From contig OZ018333.1 of NCBI GenBank assembly GCA_963969495.1, forward strand, positions 91,478,207 through 91,542,206: a DNA stretch of 64,000 nucleotides, written 5' to 3'. Below the pieces are notes generated by a model. The model was given only the letters and a program-made list of their open reading frames with translations. It did no database searches and was not told where the DNA came from. The translations under genes and the position numbers were made by a program. This DNA comes from Ceratothoa steindachneri (lineage: Eukaryota; Arthropoda; Malacostraca; Isopoda; Cymothoidae). This document shows, in pieces, positions 10,311-21,900 of this stretch (its first letter is position 1; the number at the start of each line of letters is the position of its first letter).

Positions 10311-10741
10311 GACTTTGACCGGCTTTGGCCGGGGAAGGAAGACATCTCTGGTTGCCTGAGTAAGTCTTCGTACTCGCTGTGACAACCTCGGAAATTGTAA
10401 AGCAAATTTTGCATAAAAGTGATTTGTGATACTCGCTTCGTGTAGTGAATCTCGGGATAGCGATAAAGCGGGATACGCACTCGAAAAGTGGACCACTGGC
10501 TTGAGATCTTAGGTTACGGAAAAATCTTCACTCCTTCGTGGAGACGGAGACCGAAGCCTCACCTGGCCCACACGCTAGCCAGAAGGAAGTTTTCTAAGGT
10601 AAAGTAAAATCTTTGGGGACATTGGCCATCTTTTTCTCTCTTACCTCTTACATTCTATAAACACCTTAAGTACATACACACACACTTACACATACATCCC
10701 CTAACGCATCATATGATGCAGGTGAGATGAGGGAAACCTAA

Positions 10742-11422
10742 CGAATAACTCTTCGGGTCCTCCCGGAAGGCCCGAAACCTGACCGAGAAAAAGTTTTTGA
10801 AAAGGTATACGGAACCCTACGCATTGCCCTTGTTAGACTAATTGACTTAAACAATGGATACTCAGCTATCTGTGCGAAAGAGGCTGACTGTAAAGCCTTG
10901 ACCTCCAGAAAAGCTGTTGAATGCCTTAAGACAATTAACCTGAAACCGACCACACCACCACAAATTAGGACTCACCACAGTTTGATCTGCAGGCGCGTCA
11001 ACCAAAGGGTTGGGAGCCACTCATTGGACTCAATAAAAAAGGAAATCGGACGGAACCACGAATGGGCTAAGGTAGCTGAGGTCATCAAATTCAAAACTTA
11101 CACGCACGTATTCAAGGTTATTTTTGAAGACACGGGTATGGCTCAAAAGGCTAAGGACAACGGACTGCTTCTTTTTAACGTGAGAGTTTACCCAGAACAG
11201 ATGGAACGTGAGGAGTTTGTTGACTTGCAGATGTGCTTTAGTTGCTACAAGTACAACAAACATACCACTTCCAACTGCCCTGAAAACAAAGACCTTAAGC
11301 TATGCTCCACCTGCGCTGGTCGCGAGCATTTTTGGCGTGACTGCAAAAATACTACCACCTACACATCGAAAATGAGCACTCCACAAAATAATGTGTTGCA
11401 TTTATTATGCACACATTGCTAA
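10742..11422 (+). pseudogene. LINE copy 1 ORF1 (Gag-like, zinc knuckles)
   Basis: The frame is open from 10742; the first ATG is at 10898, but homology to copy 2 starts upstream, so the original start is lost. The protein is nucleic-acid binding. Residues near the C-terminus form two knuckles, CFSCYKYNKHTTSNC and CSTCAGREHFWRDC, matching copy 2. ORF1 proteins coat the LINE RNA and deliver it for reverse transcription. Further ORF1-like text continues in broken frames to about 12100. Confidence 0.8.
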
Positions 11423-12158
11423 CATAACTCGCCCTGGTACCTTTGCTACATAGGTCAACCGCATGTTCGTAAAGAACTGGCTGCAGGAGATGTGGTTCCC
11501 CAATAACCCTCCTTCAGAGGAGGTTATGCGTATAACCTTAGCTCCTTAGTGCCAAGACAAGTGCCAAAAAGTGCCAACACAGAACACAGCCATCTCACGT
11601 GACGCCCGACTAAACAAGCCTAAAGAAACACCAACAGAAAAACAAGCGCCACTCACACCGAAAAAAGCACACCTATAAAAACAAAAACACCCCCCCCCCC
11701 CCCACACCAACAAAGAGGCAGTCCTACCCAAGGAGATCAGGTCTCCTAGGTCGAGGAAAATCTCCAAAACTCGTGGCCCAAGGTCTACCTCATCATCAAG
11801 GGGGAGGGAACACCAATTAATATACCACGCGAGAGGCTTCAAAATAAAACTATACGCCCCTGAATCGAAACGTTCCCAGCTGAAATTGATTCCCACGAAG
11901 TATCGCATGGTCTTAGGACCGGACGATACAAGTGGGAATGCTTAGACAAGGTTCCAGAGCGACAGGTTGAGGAGGCCCTCGCACAAAATAAGATCAAATT
12001 GACCACGGACTGTTTTCACACGATTACCGATACTGAATTTCGAAAGAAAAGAAACGGCAAGGAGCGCACCCGGCCCAGTACACCACATGGGGCTAAAGTA
12101 GATCACGAATAAGCGTCTACTTAAATCCCACACATTGGAAGAACCAACATTACTCAAA

Positions 12159-13840
12159 ATGACCAATAGACTTACGATCATACAAATGAATGTCGAGGGG
12201 TGGGACGGAAAAGGTTCCATCTATGGCAACATTCTGCGACAAAGTGACCCTGACATTATACTTATCAACGAACACGGAATGACCACGCAAAAAGAATTAA
12301 AAATATTTCAATACGACGTCATTAGCAAAAGTTATAGCCAGGAACGGTATGACGGCTGCGCAATAGCCGTCAACAAAGGACTTAAATACAAAAAACTACC
12401 CGAATTAGATGAATCTTACCTTGCTATTGAGGTAAGCACTACCCTGGGGGGGGGCTGGTCGTGGCCACGGGGTATCAACCCCCAAGACGCGGCTATGTAC
12501 CCATGTACAACATTCTACAGATCTTCAACCATAATAAAAACGTTATCTTTGCTGGAGATCTGAATGCAAAGTGTGCAGCGGCAGGGTATACCTCCTACAA
12601 CAATGCAGGCAGAAACATCGAAGTCTTACTTGACAGAAAATACGTGACTAGAATTGGACCAGAATTCCCGACATGCATTACAGGAAATGCAGCAACGAAA
12701 CCTGATATTGTATTATCCAGTATCAGGTTTCCGTTCAACTACTACATTGAACCGTGCTCCATAATTCCGAGTGACCACCAGGCTATTGAAATCACAATTG
12801 GCGTAAATCCCATTCAAATTGCAATCCCAGAACGTAATAGCTATAAGTAGGCGAACTGGGAAAGCTACAAAAATTACCTTCTAAATTATATCCTATACCC
12901 TTTACTCGATGCCAATTTGGGAAGAGATAGATGAAGAGCTGGATAAAATCACCGACCTCCTAATTAGAGCAGATGAAAATAGCATTCCCCGTATCAAATA
13001 TAAAACCCTTCCAGCTCCTATTTGGACCCCTCTCATGAAAGCCCTGTCCAAAGAATATAAGGAACTGTCCAATGTAGTAGCGCTGATAGGCCCCAACCAC
13101 AATGCCCATAGACGAATAAGACAGATAAAAGACGAACTCCAGACACTAATTACGGACCAACAAATACAGCTATGGGACCGACTGATTGAAGGACTCGACA
13201 TAGAAAGAGACTCACGCACATTTTGGCAGACATATAAACGATTAAAAGGACAACCCCCAAAGAAAAAAATACACTCAGACACGACGGTAAAGAAATTGAC
13301 GAAACTAAAGAGATTGAGGAAATTTTTAGGATTTTCTGGTCTTCAATCTTCAAAATTACCCCCGAAGAAAATGACAATTTTGACATCGATTTCGAAAATA
13401 ACATAATCCAACAGCTAAACACACAAATACATAAAACCTCCCCTCATCATTGTGTGTCCCAGGAAAGAGGTATGGGGGCTATGGGAGTAAAATAACTGCC
13501 CAAGAGCTCTCCGTTGCACTAAAATCCTTCCGTCAAAGAGAATTTCATCAAGGCCCCGCCTAATGTTCTGAGTGGGCTTCTTAACATCATGAATGCCGCT
13601 TTGAACAGGGGCTACTTTCCCGATCAGTGGAAAGTGGCCAGGATGATCTTCATTCCCAAATTGGAAAAGCCCCCGGACTGCCCTGCCAGCTTCCGGCCGA
13701 TATCTCTCTTAGAATTTGCTGTCAAAGTCTTCGAGAAGATATTGGCAAATAGGGTCAACTCTTTTCTCGACGAAGCCAACTTGCATAACGAGCAACAACA
13801 CGGCTTCAGAAAGAAAAGAGGGACTGATACGGCACTAGCC
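12159..13840 (+). pseudogene. LINE copy 1 ORF2 (endonuclease-RT), broken
   Basis: Starts at MTNRLTIIQMNVEGW, aligned with the start of copy 2. The endonuclease part includes NEHGM, then after a shift in the G-run at 12447-12454 the catalytic block VIFAGDLNAK and PSDHQAI. An in-frame TAG is at 12848-12850, and the linker continues at 12909-13406. RT fingers resume at 13589 (KVARMIFIPKL, FRPISLLE, QQHGFRKKRGTDTALA). The palm catalytic motifs are lost at the 13845 junction. Confidence 0.8.
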
Positions 13841-13941
13841 GTATCCATCCATCCATCATCCATCACAATTTTCATTCTGACAGCTAAACCAGTCGGCGCG
13901 GGATACCAGGAAAGGGAAGGAGGAACCCCAAACATATTAAC

Positions 13942-15417
13942 ATGAACGACGATTCAGACCGAAGAAGACTTCCCCTCAGAACTGAAGCAGGGAAGCAAAA
14001 ACCGGACAGAGGAGTTCTCATCCACACCCTGTATACGGAGATTAAAATAGCGATAACCAGACTAATAGAAGTAACTAACGGGTACATTGTCCTCTGTCAC
14101 AAGCAAGACGATATAGAGTGAATGGTGGCACCGGAAGGACTAAGGGCACTAAGCCAGATCAGCCTGGCCCCGAAACTGCCACCCCAGTTGCTGTCCAATA
14201 GGTCATTCATCTGTCGTAAGGTAGATCTCTACGTAGGGTCCCATACGGCGCAAGAACTAAAGGAGGAAATGGAGGAACAGAACAAAAACCTGAAAGTGAC
14301 TGAAATAATTAAATTTGGACAACACACCCACGTGTTCAAGGTGATCTGTGCCACGGTCGAAATGGCCGGAAGGGGAACCACAAACGGACTCCTTGCATAC
14401 GGTATGAGAATCCCCCCAGAGAAAATAGAAAAAAAAAGATTCATAAATGTACAAACATGCTTTCAATGCTATGCCATTGAAGAGCATATGACAAAGAACT
14501 GCCCACACAAGGACAGGACAATATGTTCAGAGTGCGGAAACATGGGCCACAACTTCCGAGAGTGTAGGGAAATCACAAAAAAGTCCATTAACTGCCAAGT
14601 CGCTCACAGAACCATGGCGGTTAATTGCCCCCAAAGGAATAGGATTATAAAGGAGAAAGAAGAAAAGAAAAGGAAGGAGAAAGATAGGCGATCCAACCAG
14701 TCCTGTGCGAGTGTAGCGAGAGCTACGGCCAAAGAGATAAAGAAAACGCAAGAGCCCAAAATTAACATTAATGTTAACGAAGGGACAGGGCGAGCCATCC
14801 TGGCATGCATTATGTTCGCACACGTTCATAACATTGCACAGCCATGAACCTTCTCCGAAACACTAAATCTACTCCTGGAGAAAAATGGTATCAGGAAAAT
14901 GTGGTTCCCGCCCAATCCACCTTCAGCCCTAATTTATGGTGTAACGGCAGGAAAAACTCTGCAAGTAAAAGAGATGCTTGAGGTCGGAGCCAAAATGGCC
15001 GAAAACGAAGCACCGGCAGACTCGGAAACATCCAGTCAAGAGGAAAAGGAGGCTAAAATCAAAGTCAGCAAACCGAAAAAGAAGAAGAAAGTAAAAACCA
15101 TCAAAGAAACCCCGAAAGTAGAAACAGACACAGAGGCAGCGAAAGGATGCACCTTCGAGACAAGGGATTTTAGGCTAAAAATCTTCGTTCACGATGCCTC
15201 CCCCTTACCCAAAGGTGTGAAACCAAAATACATCAGAAATGGAATCCAAAAAGGCACGTGCAAATGGACGTACGCCTCAGAACACCCCGAGGAATCAATA
15301 GAGAAATTAATCGAAGAGAACAGAATTAGATTCTTTCCTAATGACATAAAACCGCTAAAGGTGGAAATATTCGAGAAAGTCACAAATGGAAGATGGAAAA
15401 GCAAAAGGAACGAATAG
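13942..15417 (+). pseudogene. LINE copy 2 ORF1 with two in-frame TGA codons
   Basis: One frame runs from ATG 13942 to the stop at 15415-15417, interrupted only by TGA at 14119-14121 and 14845-14847. Content in order: an N-terminal segment with SFICRKVDLYVGSHT, zinc knuckles (CFQCYAIEEHMTKNC, CSECGNMGHNFREC, and a third Cys cluster), a highly charged Lys/Glu linker (about 14640-15130), and a C-terminal basic segment. Both TGA codons fall where Trp would be reasonable, suggesting TGG to TGA changes. It is the RNA-binding partner of ORF2. Confidence 0.85.
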
Positions 15418-15449
15418 ACCAAAACCCAGAGTCAATAGGGCAAAATAAA

Positions 15450-18160
15450 ATGAACCAAAGAAAGCTAAGGATATTACACATCAACACAAACGGATGGAAA
15501 AAGAAAGCCATCCAGTACGGAAATATTTTCAGAAATATAGACCTTGATATCATCACGATATCAGAACACGGTCTAAAAGAAGACGAAAACATGAAGATCC
15601 ATAACTATGACATCGTTAGGAAAACCCCCACGGCAGAAAGATTTGATGGGACAGCAATTGCCATCAAAAAAGGTATAAAATATACCCAGGAACGGGAAGT
15701 GGACGAGGCATACGTGGCCGCGACGGTGGAAATGGAACACAGCCCGCTCACAATCGTAGCGGTCTACCAACCACCCCGTTGCTCATATATTCCAATCCAT
15801 TCGGTAATGGAACTGCTGCATAACAACTATCCAGCCATACTACTGGGGGATCTTAATGCGAGAATCAGGTTACCGCAGTAAGAACCCCGCAGGAACAAAT
15901 CTAGAACTGCTGATGGAAAGGAATATACTCGAAAGAGCAGGCCCGGACTTCCCGACTTACATCACTGGAAGAGCATTTACTAAGCCGGACGTTGTAATGA
16001 CCACGCCCAGACTCCCCTTCAACATCCATATGGAACCGGTTCCCATAGCATGCAGTGACCACATTGGGATTTTGGTCCCAATTAACCAAAACGCAATACA
16101 AATCCCAATTAAGACCAGAAAGTACTACAGGATGGCGAATTGGGGCACATCTACAGAGATGCTGGAGGGATATACGCAGCCAGACCTAAACGGGAAAACC
16201 CGAGAGGAGCTTGAAGAAGCTATGAATTCCCTCATAGAAAAAATAAAGGAAGCAAACGAAGCGAGCATCGCTAAAATTCAATATAGAACCCTGCCGCACC
16301 CAAAGTGGACGAATGAAATGAAAAGGAAAGCAAGAAGTATAACAGAGAAATATCAGGAAATAAAGGAATTAGGAACAGAAACAGAAAGAAGCAAGGAATT
16401 AAAGAGATTAAAAGAAGAAATGGTCTTCCTGATAAACGAACAACAGGAAGACAAATGGAAGGACTTTATAGACAACATAGAGCACATAGTAAATCCAAAA
16501 GAATTATGGAACAAAATGAAGGCAATTAAGGGTAGACCACCGAGATTAAAGATTAAAATTAAAAACGAGGAAGGAGATTTCATAACAAACGGTAGAGAGT
16601 TAGAGGAAAAATTTAGGGAACATTGTGAAAGAATTTACACTATCGAAGAAGAAAATAATGAAAGGTTCGATAGAATAACCGAACAAATGGTGAATGAAAG
16701 CCTCAGGAACAACGAGGAAAGGATAACACCCCGCATAAGAGTTGACACCAATACGGATTCACGAACAGGCCTAGGGGCCATAAAAACACCAGAGGAAGTG
16801 AAGACGACAATAAGCTCCTTTAAGCAGAAGAACCCTGGAACAACAGGTCTCACAAAAAATAACTACATAAGAACCCCAGAGAATATAATTAAACATATAA
16901 CGGATCTCTTTAACGCCTTCTTGAACATCGGAGCATTTCCGAGAATTTTTAAGGTAGCAAGAATGATATTTCTACCGAAACCTGGTATACCACCAAATAT
17001 GGTGTCCAGTTTCAGACCTATATCGCTCCTAAACTTTCTCAGAAAGGTGTTCGAGAAGATCTTAAACAACCGACTAACTCAGCACTTAGAAGAAAATGGA
17101 AAATACAACAACCATCAATATGGATTCAGGAAAAACAGAGATGTAACAATGGCACTTGCCATTATTACAGAAAAAATCGCTCAGGCAAAGGCAGAAGGGG
17201 GATACGTGGACGTGGTACTCTGTCCGGGACGTCGAGAAGGTCTTCGACAAGGTCTGCTCCAGCTCGAACTCGGCACCCGGATGGAGAGAATCCTGTCTGA
17301 TTACTCTTCGCACAGAAATGCGTACATAAGTATGGAAGAGTACGATAGACCACTATTCCATCTCCAAACGGGAGTCCCGCAAGGGGGGTGCCTCAGCCCC
17401 ACCTTATACTCTATCTATACAGCGGATATTCCAGCCCCAATAACAACAGGAGGCATGAATATCCAGTACGCAGATGATATCAGCCAGGTGATTTCCACGC
17501 CATTCACGAACCCCAGATGGCAAGACAGAATGACAGAGAGAGAGAAATAAACATTAACCAGTTCGAGAAGAAATGGAAAATCAAAAATAACACAAGCAAA
17601 TTTAAAATAATACCAGTAATGAGGAATAAGAAGGAAAGAATGCAGCTAGAGGGACGAAACTACGACTATACGAACGTAGGAAAAGTGCTGGGCCTACACC
17701 TAAATATAAGAGGGTACCACGCCCACATAGGCGAAAGAATCTCTAAGGCCAAAGTGGGGTTACCACCCCTATATAACTTTAGAGATCTCAGCACTCAGAG
17801 GAAAAAGACCCTATATAAGGCCTTTGTTGAATCGGTGCTCGTGTACCCACCGATTCCCACACATACGTTATCACTATCAAACAAGAAGAAACTCCAAAAC
17901 AACAAAACAAAGCTGCATACCTGATAACAAATACAAAGAGAAGAGAAGGAAAAAGACTAAGAGACATCATAAATACAGCCGGTTTAGAACCGCTAAACAA
18001 AATCTTGGAGAAACGGGCCAGATTAATCTGGCAGAAAATAGAAGAAAAACACGCCGAGACCAGTAGATCCCTGGTCATTCAAAATAGAGAACATAATCGA
18101 AAAACCTTCCCGAGCAGCCGGCTAAGGCTGCTGCAAGAGGAAGATCCTATAATAACCTAA
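15450..18160 (+). pseudogene. LINE copy 2 ORF2 (endonuclease, RT, C-terminal domain)
   Basis: The endonuclease starts MNQRKLRILHINTNGW and has SEHGL and ILLGDLNA (about 15840). A shift at about 15865 moves to the frame that carries the rest of the endonuclease (CSDHIG), the linker and the RT: MIFLPKPG, FRPISLLN, YGFRKN, GVPQGGCLSPTLYSIYT and QYADD (about 17467-17478). Around 17221-17265 the motif A region is read in the wrong frame between two compensating shifts, so the first catalytic Asp is missing from the open frame. Two more shifts (about 17530 and 17905) precede a C-terminal helix-rich region that ends at 18160. Confidence 0.85.
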
Positions 18161-18752
18161 AGTAAAACACAAGCATAGATCAAATATAACGGCTTGAACG
18201 CCTAAAAAAAACATGACAAAATAAGAGAAAAGAATTAGAACTACGCTACCATATAGGTACCAAAACAAACAACAAATAATAAAGTAACATTCGAGAATTT
18301 AGAAGCATGCTACCTACTAGGTACCCAAACTAGAGAAAACTAACGACACAAGGAAAATACAAGACAAGGAAAAATAAACCAAAATTAGAATCAACCAAAA
18401 TACAGAAGGAGAAATAAAGAAGGAAACGCAATTAAAACACAAAAGAAATAGAAGAGCCAGTAACCTGGCATCCTATATCAAACAAATCCTACATATATAC
18501 TTTTAACACCCTTCCCCCCCTCATATCACACTAGGTTTAGGTATTTTCGTAAAAAAACCCTCTCTCATGATATCCCCTCTATCCCCCCTCTTATCTCATC
18601 ACCTGGACGGGACTCGCTCGTCTCCTCCACTATTGTTAAGGTTCCTAAGGGGAAACCCTATTGTGTATACTTTACTTGTGTATGTTCAATAAAGGGTACA
18701 CACATGTGTACAAAACACATTGCCCTGGGACTTTTTTGGGACGTTTGAAAAC

Positions 18753-18758
18753 TTTATT
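18753..18758 (-). terminator. Polyadenylation signal AATAAA of the PL8 gene
   Basis: AATAAA on the minus strand, 14 nt downstream of the PL8 stop codon at 18775-18773. This supports the call of the last exon and of the gene end. Confidence 0.7.
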
Positions 18759-18772
18759 GCAAACTCAAGACA

Positions 18773-18965
18773 TCAATGGACGTAGTAAAATTTTCCGACC
18801 TTATGGGGTGCCAAGGAAATTGCAGCATGAAGCTGCGAAGACGTCATCAAAGATTGCACGGTTGGATTTTGGGCGAAGTTCTCCGTTTCGATGTCACTTC
18901 TCCCCGGTAGAATTGCATACACGTATTCCGCATTTAATGGCTGTTGACCGTGATCCAACCACAAA
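18773..18965 (-). CDS. PL8 exon 13 (C-terminus)
   Basis: Acceptor CCTACCCCAG; the single first base completes a Ser codon. Encodes LWLDHGQQPLNAEYVYAILP and then NPTVQSLM, matching the PL8 block W-x-DHG...A-x-Y-x-Y-x-x-x-PG. It ends in KFYYVH plus TGA. The separate C-terminal PL8 domain of some bacterial enzymes is short or absent. Confidence 0.88.
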
Positions 18966-21900
18966 CTGGGGTAGGGAATTAAAATTCCTAAGTTATTAGT
19001 TGGTCAATTGACGTAGACTTAATACCCCATCGTTTTATAACTTTCTAAAAGTTATAGTATTTCTATGACTGGCAACAATATCCCTGAAATAGGGGCAAAT
19101 TATCCAGTAATCCCAATCCAAACAACGAAGCATACAGTCTCTGTCATACGAAAAAGTGAACCGAAATCTGAATAATCAAATGGAAAAAGTATTCGTGTAA
19201 ACGCGATTATGTTTATGGAAATCGACTCGATAAATTGTAAGACTTTCATCAAGTTTGCCTTAATATTGGAAATGTTATATTGGTATTAGTAATGAATTCA
19301 ACTAAAATTATATTTACGCGAGGCAGGTGAATCATTCGAATGTCATAATCTTTGATTCTAACGATAAATATTTAAAATCCATAAAAAATTCCATTGCGAC
19401 ACTCGTTTTCCAACGATGCGTAAAATGGACAGTTATTTATACGAGTCATTTAGACTCTCATTCAATCACGGATTGAATATTTAGCACTTATAAGTCCTCA
19501 TTTGGGAAGTTCATTTATTTCTCCGCACCCAGTCTAATTTTAACGTTGGGCAAACAATATCCGCTCCTGATTAAGAATTTGGACATTAATAAGACCTACC
19601 TGTAGGTCAAAATATCTTGTGCCTTTGGTCTGTTGTGCCTTCTTATATCCAGTTGTTGTCGCACTTTTCCGTTGTGCTTGAGAGGCACATACCCAACCGA
19701 GTCGTGGTGAAATCGAGGTTTATTCAACATATCGAACTCTTGCTCTATTTTCTGAGTCACTGCGGTTGGAGAAGTGGTGGGAGAATTCTTTGCCTCCCAA
19801 GCAGCATGAGACCCAACGTATACAACCTGTGGATTTCAATAATAAATAAATATCTAAGACATGCATTATCTCATAGTAATAACTCACAAACTTTTACACT
19901 AACACATAGATCGGCTTTTGCCTCCAGCCAGGATTTTCATGTCTTTAAATTAGTGGAGAAAATTTTGTATTTAAAATTTTGAGCAAATATGACAGGAGGA
20001 AATGCTTCCTCTTTACAAATTGTATGCCTTCTACGCATACACTTATTCAGTTAGAAGGTTGATAATCTAACTAGTCCGAGAGTAATAGCTAATATAGCAT
20101 GGACCCATGGTATCTATCTCTGCTAATAGATCTAAGTGTGACTTGACCTGATTTAGTGTTGTGATCACTGGTTCGTTGTTGACTGCGGTGGGTGGGAGAG
20201 TAATGTCTGATCCAATGCAGAGTATAACGGAGTCGGTGAAAAACCAGCTTTTTTTCCCATTTAAAGGCACGCTTGGCCTCTTGTAGACCATCGTAGCAAA
20301 ACCTTCTCGGTCGTTAGAGACGCCACCAACAAAATCACCGTTATTGAATGCATGCATCCGTTCACTTACATAAATGGTTTCTTTCTATGAGAAAACAATA
20401 ATAATAGTCAATAACTATAATAAATAAATAAAAGGGTGATGGCATATTTTAAAAGCATCCTTATGCCATTTTATGGAATTATTTGCAAAGAACCTTGCAC
20501 AATTGCCGATATAATTATCACTAATGGCAGCGTGATAGAACCATGCTTTTATTGAATGGCAGATTCCCGAATATGACTATTTTTAGCAAGTCTCATCCAA
20601 AATATGGAGGTGACGGAAAGCCTGAAGAAAAAACCCGCCGAAAAGTGTATTAAGAAACACACTATCAACAAAACCAGAACATTAGAAACTTTCTTAGAAT
20701 TACTTCTGGGATAATAGTTGTATAGTGGCAAGAGACGCCTGGGATTCGAGCCCAGTCATAGACTTGAAAGACCTCGTTTTCGAAGGTTCCGAACTCATCC
20801 CCCGTCACCATTAGGCTGAGGAATCCATCGCCCTGAAACAAAGAGAACCCCACTTTACGGCTCGCGGGAGGAGTAAATATATGGACAGTGACCAGTGCGA
20901 ACTGTAAAAACGGTTTAGTCAGGCCTGGTAATTCAATTTATAAAGAGGTCAGTTAATTATGATGGAGTTTTAAAATAACCTCAAAATATCCTTTGTTATT
21001 TTCGCGAGTTCGAGGACTAGTTTCTGGTCTCACAGTTCTTGTGGACAAGAGCCTCAGAGTAGACATATATCTTGATCTCTGGTGAGCCATCATGTCGGAA
21101 CTGAAATGGACACTTTTATTACAGTTTGTTCGATTTCGAGTGTGAAAAAGTCGTCCTTAGAAGCAAATTTGGAAGTTTACTGACATTTCATTAATTTTAA
21201 AATATTCATATAGATATTTTCATATATTGTAGATGATTACTGTCTTCCTTTACTTACACGAAGAAATGTCTATTGCCCTCCAAGGCATACATGGGATCAG
21301 GAGTTTTATCTTCGTAGCGTTTATTGGCGGCTTCAATTTCACTCCTGTTGTGATTTACTCTCAAAAAGTATTTCAATGGCTCCTGAACGCCATCTTTGCC
21401 GACGTATTTAGTGACACGATTTCCTGTGAGATAATTATATAAATACAGTTTATTGGAAGATAAAAAAATTGGATTCTCCAAAAGGACCTTTCAAACCTAT
21501 CGTATGCCCGAACTTATCATTAGCAAATCTTACATATGACTACCATGGATAAGAAGGTATCGCACTCCTCTCCTCATAGTTAACGAAATGGATTTTGGAT
21601 AAGAAAGTATTCAATCAACCGATCGGAGAAATCAAGGTTTGGATTTACGAGTACCTGAGTCAATAAATCTACCGGTAGACGAAGGATCAACCGTGTGGTG
21701 CCTGTACAGCCATTGTTGGCACTCTAGGAAAGATGCGAAGATGGCCAACTCAATCTTGTCTCCCAAATCGTAGTCCGAATTATCTAAAATCCACATGACC
21801 CGAGCAGCGTTCTGAAAGTGTTTTTGCCTCGTTTTATTCCCAAACTTTGTCCTGAATAGTGATGCCTCGGGATTATAAATGAGGCCGTGCACACCTCAGA

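Larger units (their letters stand above)
10690..13845 (+). mobile_element. I-like LINE copy 1, 3'-truncated
   Basis: A two-ORF LINE. ORF1 has CCHC zinc knuckles (10742-11422) and ORF2 has an apurinic-type endonuclease plus RT (12159-13840). The copy stops abruptly inside the RT at the CATC-rich junction near 13845, where LINE copy 2 begins. Both copies belong to the same family: ORF1 and ORF2 share long collinear similarity (for example SHTHVF-type and GDLNA blocks). Confidence 0.85.
13846..18650 (+). mobile_element. I-like LINE copy 2, nearly full length
   Basis: Begins at a CATCCATC-rich junction directly abutting copy 1. It contains a short leader, ORF1 (13942-15417), a 32-bp gap, ORF2 (15450-18160) and a 3' untranslated region that is A-rich to about 18480 and then C/T-rich to about 18640. 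It is the most complete LINE in the window but carries two nonsense codons in ORF1 and several shifts in ORF2. The exact 3' end is not marked by a clear tail. Confidence 0.85.

Noticed and set aside
14119..14847. Selenocysteine or programmed readthrough at the two TGA codons
   Set aside because: The copy is a LINE with other inactivating changes, so ordinary nonsense mutation is simpler.
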